Positions 1 through 6,526 of a stretch of 6,795 nucleotides of DNA are shown here, one piece after another (the first letter of the stretch is position 1; each line of letters begins with the position of its first letter). The DNA comes from Muribaculaceae bacterium (GTDB taxonomy: Bacteria; Bacteroidota; Bacteroidia; Bacteroidales; Muribaculaceae), in contig JAFLTK010000161.1 in assembly GCA_022511505.1 (NCBI GenBank), positions 1 through 6,795 on the forward strand, written 5' to 3'. The translations under genes were made by a program, and so were the position numbers. The notes beneath the pieces were generated by a model. That model searched no databases and had not been told where the DNA came from. It was given only the letters and a program-made list of their open reading frames with translations.

Positions 1-1804
1 CGTCTATCTTGCCGTTGTAGTTGCGCTGGAATCCTTTCATCATGGCCAGTTGGAACAGGGCATAGTCGCCGGCGTCGGTGTTAGCGTCGTAGGCGCGTTT
101 ATAGTAGGCGGCGGCCTCGCCAAAGCGCGACATGTAGTAGAGGCAGTCGGCCGCTCGGGTCATGGCATCGGCGCGCATCGCCGGCGTCGACAGGTCGGCC
201 GCCGGAGCGTTGACAACGCGCTCAAAGTCGGTCAGCGCGTCGTCCCAGCGCTCCTGACCCATGCGGGCATATCCGAGGTCATACCACGCCAGCATCTTGG
301 TCTTGGAGTCGGACGCCGCGACGGGGCTGTCGATATATCGGCGATAGTAGCCGGCGGCTTCATCGTATGAGTCCATGCGGTAGGCACAGTCGCCCAGCCA
401 CATCCAGCACTGGGCCGCTATCGTCGGGTCATATTGCCCGAGGCGCTCACACTCTTTCAGCGTCGCCATTGCGGTCGCGATCTTGCCTGCCGAGTACTGG
501 CGCGTGCCAATCATGAAGAGCACGCGCTGTTTCAGCGCAAGCACCTCGCTGCTCGGATTGGATATGCGGTTTATGGCGGCCAACGCGCTTTCATAGTCAT
601 TATCAATCATATAGCCGTTGATAATGTATTGGCTCACTTGTGACGCGTAGGCCGACGTCGGATATTTGTTCAAGAAATCTTCAAACAGTTTGACCGACGA
701 GCCAAAGGGCGTGCGTCCACCCTCGATGCTCGTGACAGCATAGTTGTAGGCGGCAGTCTCGGTCAGCGCGCTGTTATAGTCCATGCGGGTTGCTCGCTCA
801 AACGCCATAAGCGCCGCCGTGCTGTCACCGCGACGGTTATAGGCCTGGCCCAGAGTAAGATAGGCACTTTGCCCCATGACATCATCCTCGGTGATAGCTC
901 GTTGAAGCAGTTTGATGGCATTGTCGATGTTGCCCATCTGATATTCGCTCGTGCCGAGGATGTAGAACGCCGACGGCGCCGGGTCTTGAGCCGCCGCGAC
1001 ATATTTCCACAGGTAGGGGAGGGCTTCGTCGGTCTGGCCCAGGTTATAGAGCGATTCGCCCGCAATGCGGCGTGTCTCGGCGTCAAATTCAGGAACCGGG
1101 TTGACGGCCAGCGCACGCCGCGCGGCATCGAGCGCATTGTTGTAGTCACGCTTGATGAAATAGATTTGGGCTATATAATAGGAGGCGGCGTTGCCCGGCG
1201 CAACCGACGTATTGACAGCCTTGAACAACTGCAACGCGCGGTCATAGTCGCGACGAGCGTAGGCCATATAGGCGATGTAGTAGGACGCGGCGTTGCCGTA
1301 GGTCGACGTGCCAATGAGCCGGTTAAACAGCCCATCGGCCGTCGCATAATCTCCCGAGAGCATGTAGCAGTAGGCAAGGCGATAGAAATATTCCTCGGCC
1401 AACGCGTCGTTCAACGCCTTGGGATTCACGCGTCTATAGGCAGTGATAGCCTCGGAGTAGGCCGAGCGGGTGAAATAGTAGTCGCCAATCCCCATCAGCG
1501 CGTTCTGATACAACGGCGACGCCGGGTATTGCTCGATGAACCGAGTGAAACGGTCGAGCGCCTCGTCGTCGCCCAAGCCCTGATAGGCGCGGGCCGTAAG
1601 GTAGAGAGCCGTCTCGGTTTGTGACGGCGTAGGGCTCAACAACGTCAAGTGGTTGAGTTGGTCAAGCGCTCCCTCAAAATTGCGGTTGTCAATCATTCGG
1701 GCCGCACGGGTCAAATATCCCTGGGCGTCAACCGAATTAATGCTCCCGGCTATCGCCGGCGTGGCACTCGCCACAATGACGGCGGTCAATATCGTCCTGT
1801 TCAT
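1..1804 (-). CDS. Secreted tetratricopeptide-repeat (TPR) protein, C-terminus beyond the window
   Basis: The reading frame is open for 601 codons from the ATG at 1804-1802 to the left edge, so the gene is 3'-partial. An in-frame TGA lies six bases upstream of this ATG, which makes it the first possible start. Residues 1-19 (MNRTILTAVIVASATPAIA) look like a type I signal peptide ending in an AxA site, so the protein should be exported to the periplasm or outer membrane. The rest is alpha-helical repeats of TPR type, for example GDYATADGLF (151-160), RRDYDRALQLF (184-194), KRDYNNALDAARRAL (218-232), GQTDEALPYL (256-265), GNIDNAIKLL (291-300), DSYDEAAGYY (478-487) and ERWDDALTDFERV (518-530). 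TPR arrays act as protein-protein scaffolds; the partner is unknown. Large secreted TPR proteins of this kind are common in Bacteroidales and mostly uncharacterised. It is transcribed divergently from the NamZ operon, so a functional link is only positional. The family call is confident; the function is not known. Confidence 0.9.
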   Translation of the reverse strand, partial: MNRTILTAVIVASATPAIAGSINSVDAQGYLTRAARMIDNRNFEGALDQLNHLTLLSPTPSQTETALYLTARAYQGLGDDEALDRFTRFIEQYPASPLYQNALMGIGDYYFTRSAYSEAITAYRRVNPKALNDALAEEYFYRLAYCYMLSGDYATADGLFNRLIGTSTYGNAASYYIAYMAYARRDYDRALQLFKAVNTSVAPGNAASYYIAQIYFIKRDYNNALDAARRALAVNPVPEFDAETRRIAGESLYNLGQTDEALPYLWKYVAAAQDPAPSAFYILGTSEYQMGNIDNAIKLLQRAITEDDVMGQSAYLTLGQAYNRRGDSTAALMAFERATRMDYNSALTETAAYNYAVTSIEGGRTPFGSSVKLFEDFLNKYPTSAYASQVSQYIINGYMIDNDYESALAAINRISNPSSEVLALKQRVLFMIGTRQYSAGKIATAMATLKECERLGQYDPTIAAQCWMWLGDCAYRMDSYDEAAGYYRRYIDSPVAASDSKTKMLAWYDLGYARMGQERWDDALTDFERVVNAPAADLSTPAMRADAMTRAADCLYYMSRFGEAAAYYKRAYDANTDAGDYALFQLAMMKGFQRNYNGKID

Positions 1805-1886
1805 CGTTCAAAAAATTATCTCATCGCGCGACTGCATGATTTCATATAATGCGACTGCATGATTTTTCTGCGTCGCGCGTAGGTAC
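1805..1886 (-). other. Structured 5' leader of the TPR gene with possible 14-codon upstream ORF
   Basis: If the TAACTTTG box just upstream is the promoter, the TPR transcript starts near 1886 and carries a leader of about 80 nt. On the minus strand this leader contains CGCGCGAC (1879-1872), which can pair with GTCGCGCG (1832-1825). The inner part of the same segment can instead pair with the other GTCGC at 1855-1851, so the two hairpins exclude each other. The leader also holds an ATG at 1860-1858 that opens a 14-codon frame ending in TAA at 1818-1816, out of frame with the TPR start. The pairing is read directly from the sequence. A regulatory role is speculation. Confidence 0.3.
1828..1865. 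repeat. 15-bp direct repeat, two copies 23 bp apart
   Basis: GCGACTGCATGATTT occurs at 1828-1842 and again, identically, at 1851-1865, separated by CATATAAT. Both copies lie between the TPR promoter box and its start codon. They could be a duplicated regulatory site, a leader RNA element or a small slippage duplication. They match nothing I recognise. Confidence 0.75.
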
Positions 1887-1892
1887 CGACTG

Positions 1893-1900
1893 CAAAGTTA
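1893..1900 (-). promoter_or_regulatory. Bacteroidetes-type -7 promoter box for the TPR gene
   Basis: Read on the minus strand this is TAACTTTG, an exact match to the Bacteroidetes primary-sigma -7 consensus TAnnTTTG. It lies about 90 bp upstream of the TPR start codon, in AT-rich DNA. No clear -33 TTTG is visible; the nearest candidate is TTTA at 1926-1923, one mismatch and 22 bp away. It is the best promoter candidate for the leftward gene. Confidence 0.5.
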
Positions 1901-1942
1901 CACCAATCCCCGCGAATATCCATAAATGATACCAAAAAATTA

Positions 1943-2008
1943 TTAACCGCTGCGTTAAACAACTTGCTCCATTGTTGATTTAAGGATTTTTAATAAATGG
2001 TAACGTTA
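1943..2008. promoter_or_regulatory. Cluster of short inverted repeats, candidate operator region
   Basis: Three dyad elements lie in the AT-rich gap upstream of the namZ-type gene. The first is TTAAC-N6-GTTAA at 1943-1958. The second is an imperfect inverted repeat at 1955-1983 (TTAAACAAC against GTTGATTTAA with one bulged base and a 10-base spacer). The third is the perfect 8-bp palindrome TAACGTTA at 2001-2008. The first and third share TAAC/GTTA half-sites. They sit just upstream of the rightward promoter box, where a repressor or activator could bind, and the WYL protein in the operon is a candidate binder. In AT-rich DNA short palindromes also occur by chance. Confidence 0.25.
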
Positions 2009-2017
2009 TTTTAGATA

Positions 2018-2044
2018 TTTGTGTAACTTTTTTATATACCTTTG
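2018..2044 (+). promoter_or_regulatory. Bacteroidetes-type promoter of the namZ-SSS-WYL operon
   Basis: TACCTTTG at 2037-2044 matches the -7 consensus TAnnTTTG exactly. A TTTG at 2018-2021 could be the -33 element, but the 15-bp gap is shorter than usual. Transcription would begin near 2050, giving a leader of only about 20 nt before the ATG at 2072. Any start codon at or before 2044 is then excluded, which decides the start of the next gene. A second, weaker box, TAACTTTT, lies at 2024-2031. Confidence 0.6.
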
Positions 2045-2071
2045 AAAAATTTCTTTTTACGACATTTTATT

Positions 2072-3280
2072 ATGGGATTTTTGAAACATTTTTTGTGTTG
2101 CGTGGCGTCGCTGGCGGTGTTTGCCTGCGCGTCGGCTCAGGCTCCGATTGTTGACGACGGTGGCCGGTATGATAACGACAAAATCACTGTCGGGGCTGCT
2201 CGCCACGACCTCTATCTGCCTAAACTACAGGGTAAAAGGGTTGCGCTGATGAGCAATCACACCGGCATGGTCGACAGCATTCACACTCTCGACTTGCTGT
2301 TGTCGCTCGGTGTCAACGTGACGACGATTTTCTCTCCCGAGCATGGTTTCCGCGGCAATGCCGACGCCGGCGAGCATGTGTCGAGTTCGGTCGACGCCAA
2401 GACGGGCATTCCCATCGCGTCAATGTATGACGGTAAAAAGCGTGGCCCCTCCAAAGAGGTCATGGACAATATTGATGTTATCGTGGTGGATATTCAGGAC
2501 GTCGGCCTGCGTTTCTACACCTATTATATAACAATGGTCGACCTGATGAACGCCGCGGCGGCCGCCGGGAAGGAGTTTATGGTCATGGACCGCCCCAACC
2601 CCAACGGCATGACGGTCGACGGTCCTATACTCGACATGGCGTTCAAGAGCGGCGTCGGTCGATTGCCTATCACTACGCTCCACGGCATGACGCTTGGCGA
2701 GATTGCCCAAATGGCAATTGGCGAAGGGTGGCTTGACAATGGAGCGAAGGTCGACCTGACCGTTATTCCGATGGCCGGCTATACCCACAGTTCTCGTTAC
2801 CGCCTCCCCGTCGCCCCGTCGCCCAACCTGCCGGACATGAAGGCGATTTACCTCTATCCGTCGACCTGTTTCTTTGAGGGAACACCCGTCAGCCTCGGCC
2901 GCGGCACCGACTGGCCGTTTACCGTCTATGGCCACCCCGACATGAAGGGGACCGACTTCACGTTCACTCCGCGGTCACGCGCGGGCGCCAAAAACCCGCC
3001 GTTGCTTGACCAAAAATGCCACGGCCGCAACCTTCGCGACCTTGATAACGAGGAGATTATCGCCGCCGGCATCAACCTTGAATATGTCATCGACGCCTAC
3101 CGCAATCTCAACATCGGCGACAAGTTTTTCACCAACTTCTTCAACTTGCTTGCCGGCAACGATACGCTAAAGAAACAGATTCAACAAGGCATGAGCGCCG
3201 AGGAAATCAAGGCAACGTGGGCCGACGACATCGCCAAGTTCCGCGCTCAGCGAGCCCCCTATCTGCTCTATGCCGAGTAA
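2072..3280 (+). CDS. namZ: NamZ-type exo-beta-N-acetylmuramidase (DUF1343, GH171), exported
   Basis: This 402-residue protein belongs to the DUF1343 family, whose founder NamZ of Bacillus subtilis removes non-reducing terminal MurNAc from peptidoglycan fragments; Tannerella forsythia has homologues. Visible family motifs are LMSNHTG (59-65), FSPEHGFRG (87-95, with the PEHG acidic residue Glu90 the likely catalytic one), VVDIQDVGLRFYTY (138-151), MDRPNPNG (172-179), TLHGMTLGE (202-210), SPNLP (250-254) and EGTPVSLGRGT (269-279). Its length is normal for the family. Residues 1-24 form a signal peptide. VFAC (16-19) is a marginal lipobox, and ASAQA (20-24) is an alternative type I site, so it is either a lipoprotein or a soluble periplasmic protein. 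The ATG at 2072 was chosen because a TTG ten codons upstream overlaps the promoter box. It is the first gene of the operon, 37 bp before the symporter. The family is confident; the substrate is inferred from homologues. Confidence 0.88.
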   Translation: MGFLKHFLCCVASLAVFACASAQAPIVDDGGRYDNDKITVGAARHDLYLPKLQGKRVALMSNHTGMVDSIHTLDLLLSLGVNVTTIFSPEHGFRGNADAGEHVSSSVDAKTGIPIASMYDGKKRGPSKEVMDNIDVIVVDIQDVGLRFYTYYITMVDLMNAAAAAGKEFMVMDRPNPNGMTVDGPILDMAFKSGVGRLPITTLHGMTLGEIAQMAIGEGWLDNGAKVDLTVIPMAGYTHSSRYRLPVAPSPNLPDMKAIYLYPSTCFFEGTPVSLGRGTDWPFTVYGHPDMKGTDFTFTPRSRAGAKNPPLLDQKCHGRNLRDLDNEEIIAAGINLEYVIDAYRNLNIGDKFFTNFFNLLAGNDTLKKQIQQGMSAEEIKATWADDIAKFRAQRAPYLLYAE

Positions 3281-3317
3281 ATTCTTCTAAAAACAACTAT
3301 CACTCAATCACCGCTTT

Positions 3318-4811
3318 ATGTCACCAATCATTGTCATCATAACCATAGCCGGCTACTTCCTGTTGCTATTAGGCATCAGTTATCTCGCCTCGCGCGGCAG
3401 CGACAACTCGACCTTTTTCACCGGCAAGCGCCAGAACCACTGGGCGCTGGTGTCGTTTGCCATGATAGGCGCAGCCATCTCGGGCGTCACCTTCATCTCG
3501 GTGCCGGGTATGGTTGCCGCCAAGGGCTACAGTTACCTGCAGATGGTGCTCGGCTTTATCGTCGGTTACTTCCTGATAGCCTGGGTACTCGTCCCGATGT
3601 TCTATCGCCGCAATCTGATTTCAATCTACGGCTACCTCGAGCAGCGGTTCGGCAAAAACACCTATCGGGCCGGCGCGTGGTTCTTCTTGGTGTCAAAGAT
3701 GCTCGGCGCCGCCGTCAGGTTCTTTGTAGTCTGCGCCGTGCTTCAACTGCTGGTGTTCTCGCCGCTCGGTATTCCGTTTGAATTCAACGTCATCGTAACT
3801 ATCGCGCTGATATGGCTTTACACCTATCGCGGCGGTGTCAAAACGCTCATTTGGACCGACACGCTGAAGAGTTTCTGCTTGATAATGTCGGTGATTTTGT
3901 GCATTTTCTTCGTAGCCTCCAACCTGAATATGAGTGCCGGCGGCGTGGTCGAGGCAATAAAGAACCACTCGACCTCGCGCATGTTCTATTTCGATAATCC
4001 GATGGAGGGAACCTACTTCTGGAAACAGTTCATCGCCGGTATCTTCATGGCGATTGCCACCAACGGCCTTGACCAGGACATGATGCAACGCAACCTGGCG
4101 TGTCGCAACTCGGCCGAGTCGCGCAAGAACATGATTGTCAGCGGTGTACTACAATTCTTTGTCGTCGCGCTATTCCTGTTGCTCGGAACCCTGCTCTACA
4201 TCTATGCCGAGCGCACCGGCCTTGAAGTTCCCCAAAAGAGCGACGAACTGTTTGGTATGATAGCCTCCCACGAGTCGATGCCGCTCGTTGTCGGCATCCT
4301 GTTTATCATCGGGCTCATCGCGGCGGCCTATTCGGCAGCCGGGTCGGCGCTGACATCGCTGACAACCTCGTTTACCGTCGACATCCTCAACGCCCCCAAG
4401 CGCATGGACGAGCAGCGCCTGACACGTGTTCGCAAGGCCACCCACGTCGCCATGTCGATAGTTATGGGTCTGGTAATCATCGCGTTCTACTACATCAGCG
4501 AGGAAGACGCCATCAGCGCCGTCTACACCCTGGCGTCCTATACCTACGGGCCCATCCTCGGCCTATTTGTGTTTGGCATGATAGGACGCCGCGCCGTCCA
4601 CGACCGCCTCGTGCCGGTCGTTTGCCTCGCCGCCCCCGCCGTGTCGTGGCTAATTCAAAAACTGCTCAACGACATCTTCGGCTACCAAACCGGCTTTGAG
4701 CTACTGCTCATCAACGCCGCCGTCACCATCATCGGCCTGCTGCTGCTGACCATCGGCAAAACCGCTCAAACTGACCTCTCTCAACCTAACCCCACTGAAG
4801 CAAATGCCTAA
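3318..4811 (+). CDS. Sodium:solute symporter (SSS family), probable sugar or amino-sugar importer
   Basis: This 497-residue integral membrane protein has about 13 predicted membrane helices, roughly at 3-23, 43-66, 74-94, 117-140, 157-171, 182-200, 236-250, 271-294, 322-346, 376-392, 405-423, 430-446 and 461-479. SSS-family hallmarks are YTYRGGVKTLIWTDTLK (168-184), NGLDQDMMQRNL (249-260) and the Ser/Thr-rich helix YSAAGSALTSLTTS (338-351), the region that carries the Na2 sodium site in characterised members. It would use the sodium gradient to bring a small solute across the inner membrane. The substrate cannot be read from the sequence. Its position 37 bp after a NamZ-type enzyme, with no promoter or terminator between, suggests MurNAc or a related peptidoglycan sugar. 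Its last 8 bases overlap the start of the WYL gene, so the two are probably translationally coupled. The family is certain and the substrate is inferred. Confidence 0.9.
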   Translation: MSPIIVIITIAGYFLLLLGISYLASRGSDNSTFFTGKRQNHWALVSFAMIGAAISGVTFISVPGMVAAKGYSYLQMVLGFIVGYFLIAWVLVPMFYRRNLISIYGYLEQRFGKNTYRAGAWFFLVSKMLGAAVRFFVVCAVLQLLVFSPLGIPFEFNVIVTIALIWLYTYRGGVKTLIWTDTLKSFCLIMSVILCIFFVASNLNMSAGGVVEAIKNHSTSRMFYFDNPMEGTYFWKQFIAGIFMAIATNGLDQDMMQRNLACRNSAESRKNMIVSGVLQFFVVALFLLLGTLLYIYAERTGLEVPQKSDELFGMIASHESMPLVVGILFIIGLIAAAYSAAGSALTSLTTSFTVDILNAPKRMDEQRLTRVRKATHVAMSIVMGLVIIAFYYISEEDAISAVYTLASYTYGPILGLFVFGMIGRRAVHDRLVPVVCLAAPAVSWLIQKLLNDIFGYQTGFELLLINAAVTIIGLLLLTIGKTAQTDLSQPNPTEANA

Positions 4812-5697
4812 AAATCTTTTTTCACGATACATCTGGATTCTCGACACCATCAAGCGCTATGGACGCATCAAGCGCGACGAACTCAACCGCCTTTGGATGC
4901 TGTCGCCCCACAGCAACGGCGAGCCAATGGCCCGTCGCACATTCTACAACTATCGCGTGGCCATCGAGGAACTCTTCAAAATCTCGATAGAGTGTGACAG
5001 CACGACCTTTGAATATTACCTTGCCGACTCTGACGAACACTCCCAAAGCGTTACCGATTGGATGGTTAACTCAATGACAATGAGCGATATGCTTAACGGC
5101 GCTCGCGACATCTCAAACCGCATTTTCATCGATGATATCCCCTCGGCGCGCACCCACCTCTCGACAATCATCAAATCTATCAAGGACTCCAATCCCGTCA
5201 TGTTCAGTTATCAACCCTATAACCGGTTGAACCCCGTCGACGGTATAATCCTCGAGCCCTATTTCCTGAAATTATTCAGACAGCGTTGGTATGTAACCGG
5301 CTATGTGTCAGCCGATGACAAAATCAAAACCTACGCCCTCGACCGCATGCTCCAAGTCAAGGTCATGCGCGAGCAGTTTGAGATGCCCGCCGACTTTGAC
5401 CCCGCCGAGTTCATCAGCGACGCCTTTGGTATCGTCTTCACACAAGGCGAAGTCAAGCAAGTCGCCATCAAAACCGACATCCGTCAGGCCAAATATTTCC
5501 GCGCCTTGCCCCTCCATCACTCCCAGCGCGAGATAACCAACGACACCTACTCCATCTTCTATTTCAAACTCAAACTAACCCCCGATTTCGTCCAGGAACT
5601 CCTCTCCTACGGTCCCCGAGTAACCGTCCTGTCGCCTCCCGAACTCAAGGCAATGATGGTTGACAACCTGACCCAAGCCCTCGACAACTACCGATAA
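4804..5697 (+). CDS. WYL-domain transcriptional regulator with N-terminal HTH
   Basis: This 297-residue protein has the layout of Bacteroidales WYL regulators. A DNA-binding segment spans about 5-73, with a likely recognition helix at ARRTFYNYRVAIEELF (43-58). A linker follows, then the WYL domain at about 128-185, and a C-terminal WCX-like region from about 210 to the end. The core motif reads EPYFLKLFRQRWYVTGY (151-167), so Leu of the signature Trp-Tyr-Leu is replaced by Val, and KTYALDRM (175-182) follows. WYL domains bind nucleic acids or small ligands and switch the attached HTH between repression and activation. The ATG lies inside the last codons of the symporter gene (ATGCCTAA overlap), a strong sign of one operon. 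The simplest inference is that it regulates this operon in response to the imported sugar or a peptidoglycan fragment. Bacteroidales genomes carry many WYL paralogues with other roles, so the target is unproven. Confidence 0.88.
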   Translation: MPKNLFSRYIWILDTIKRYGRIKRDELNRLWMLSPHSNGEPMARRTFYNYRVAIEELFKISIECDSTTFEYYLADSDEHSQSVTDWMVNSMTMSDMLNGARDISNRIFIDDIPSARTHLSTIIKSIKDSNPVMFSYQPYNRLNPVDGIILEPYFLKLFRQRWYVTGYVSADDKIKTYALDRMLQVKVMREQFEMPADFDPAEFISDAFGIVFTQGEVKQVAIKTDIRQAKYFRALPLHHSQREITNDTYSIFYFKLKLTPDFVQELLSYGPRVTVLSPPELKAMMVDNLTQALDNYR

Positions 5698-5753
5698 ACC
5701 CATTGACCGAGTTCCCGAAAACTTTCTCTCACTCCTATTAAACATTTTTGTCA

Positions 5754-6317
5754 ATGAGTATTTTTAAGAAGTTACAACGATTAGAAGGCAATGGAAAAAG
5801 CGATGCTCAAAACTTATATCAAGTATTGATGACTCCAACTTATTCAGGAAGAAATTATCAACGCCATGATATAGGCGAAAACATGGAGATAATTAATTTC
5901 CTCTTCATCGACTATTGGAAACCGCGCTATCTGCTTAATCATAATACAAAATGTGCCTACGAATTTATGAACTCCGGCGCTCATCTTGTTGGAGTAGGGG
6001 AGGTTGACATAGATTGGAATTCGCTTAAGAAAATTCCTGAGGACTATCGCCAACGCATAGAATCGCGCAACGCCTTGTTCCCCTCTTTTATATACCGTTT
6101 TGAGAATGGAGTTGCCGAGGTGCAATGGCAAATAAATCCCGATGGACGCTACTGGATGGACGAGGACGGATATGGCATGACATCTGATGTCGAATTCAAT
6201 ATTTACGGCTTCATCGACACTGAATGTAGGATTGTCGTTCCATATCAGACTATAAAAGATTGGGATCAACTTAAAATAATGAGAGCAGAGGCCGAGAAAA
6301 TCGTCGCTTCAAGATAG
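5754..6317 (+). CDS. Protein of unknown function, AT-rich, soluble
   Basis: This 187-residue protein shows no family I can name. It has no signal peptide or membrane helix and is rich in aromatic and acidic residues. Recognisable stretches are NFLFIDYWKPRYLL (48-61), VAEVQWQINPDGRYWMDEDG (119-138) and a C-terminal YGFIDTECRIVVPY (150-163) of beta-strand character. The ATG at 5754 is preferred over a TTG two codons upstream. It lies 56 bp after the WYL gene without a visible terminator between them, so read-through is possible. Base composition differs from its neighbours: 5821-5940 has 44 G+C in 120 bases (about 37%), against 39 in 60 (65%) at 4561-4620. That points to a recently acquired accessory gene. 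A small cytoplasmic immunity-type or defence-associated protein is one possibility, but nothing in the sequence proves it. That it is a real gene is likely; the function is unknown. Confidence 0.75.
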   Translation: MSIFKKLQRLEGNGKSDAQNLYQVLMTPTYSGRNYQRHDIGENMEIINFLFIDYWKPRYLLNHNTKCAYEFMNSGAHLVGVGEVDIDWNSLKKIPEDYRQRIESRNALFPSFIYRFENGVAEVQWQINPDGRYWMDEDGYGMTSDVEFNIYGFIDTECRIVVPYQTIKDWDQLKIMRAEAEKIVASR

Positions 6318-6340
6318 GTTTACTACACTTAGCAACCTAT
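6314..6340 (+). terminator. Weak intrinsic-terminator-like stem-loop
   Basis: ATAGGTT (6314-6320) pairs with AACCTAT (6334-6340) around a 13-base loop, and TATTTATAT follows. The stem includes the TAG stop codon of the upstream gene. The stem is AT-rich, the loop is long and the T-tract is interrupted, so it would be a weak terminator; it may also only protect the 3' end. Confidence 0.35.
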
Positions 6341-6409
6341 TATTTATATGAATTGACCAAGGCCCACATACCCCCCGACCGGGCTGCGTCGTCGCTCGCA
6401 AGTTTGCTC

Positions 6410-6526
6410 TCATAAACCGGGGCTAATGATCTTAAACCACTCCCGCGGTTTCCGTCGCCTATCGATAGTCAATGCCCGTGACGAGGAGCTCCTGCTCCTC
6501 GATTTAACCGGCACCGGAAGGCCCAT
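6410..6526 (-). CDS. Doubtful 38-residue ORF, possibly a gene remnant
   Basis: On the minus strand an ATG at 6526 opens 38 codons ending at TGA (6412-6410), and the frame is open upstream to a TAA at 6565-6563. The peptide is very basic and serine-rich (KSRSRSSSSR at 8-17, IDRRRKPREW at 21-30) and ends FKIISPGL. The plus strand is also open over the same DNA (46 codons from ATG 6426 to TAG 6566), so low stop-codon frequency in GC-rich DNA may explain both. It may be the tail of a decayed gene or part of a repeat. I do not recognise it. Confidence 0.15.
   Translation of the reverse strand: MGLPVPVKSRSRSSSSRALTIDRRRKPREWFKIISPGL
6482..6501. repeat. Perfect 7-bp hairpin in the GC-rich island
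   Basis: CGAGGAG (6482-6488) and CTCCTCG (6495-6501) form a 7-bp stem with a 6-base loop. The same DNA contains the 10-bp palindrome AGGAGCTCCT at 6484-6493. No T-run follows on either side, so it is not an intrinsic terminator. Confidence 0.6.

Noticed and set aside
869..1624. A 251-codon open frame on the plus strand
   Set aside because: It lies entirely antisense to the TPR coding frame, which has clear repeats and a signal peptide. The translated product is low-complexity Arg/Val-rich, as expected for a shadow of GC-rich coding DNA.
1828..1865. CRISPR-like repeat
   Set aside because: There are only two 15-bp copies with an 8-bp spacer and no cas genes, so it is a simple direct repeat.
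2042..2071. TTG start extending the NamZ-type protein by ten residues
   Set aside because: The TTG forms the end of the TACCTTTG promoter box, so it should not be in the transcript. The ATG at 2072 gives a normal signal peptide.
2420..2935. A 171-codon open frame on the minus strand
   Set aside because: It is antisense to the conserved DUF1343 motifs and has no promoter, leader or recognisable domain.
5743..5750. CATTTTTG as a promoter box for the unknown-function gene
   Set aside because: It has one mismatch to TAnnTTTG and lies only three bases before the start codon, too close for a normal transcript.
5748..5753. TTG start two codons upstream of the unknown-function gene
   Set aside because: An ATG follows six bases later and there is no evidence favouring the rarer codon.
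6482..6501. Intrinsic terminator at the CGAGGAG hairpin
   Set aside because: No T-run follows the stem on either strand, and the hairpin is over 160 bp past the nearest stop codon.
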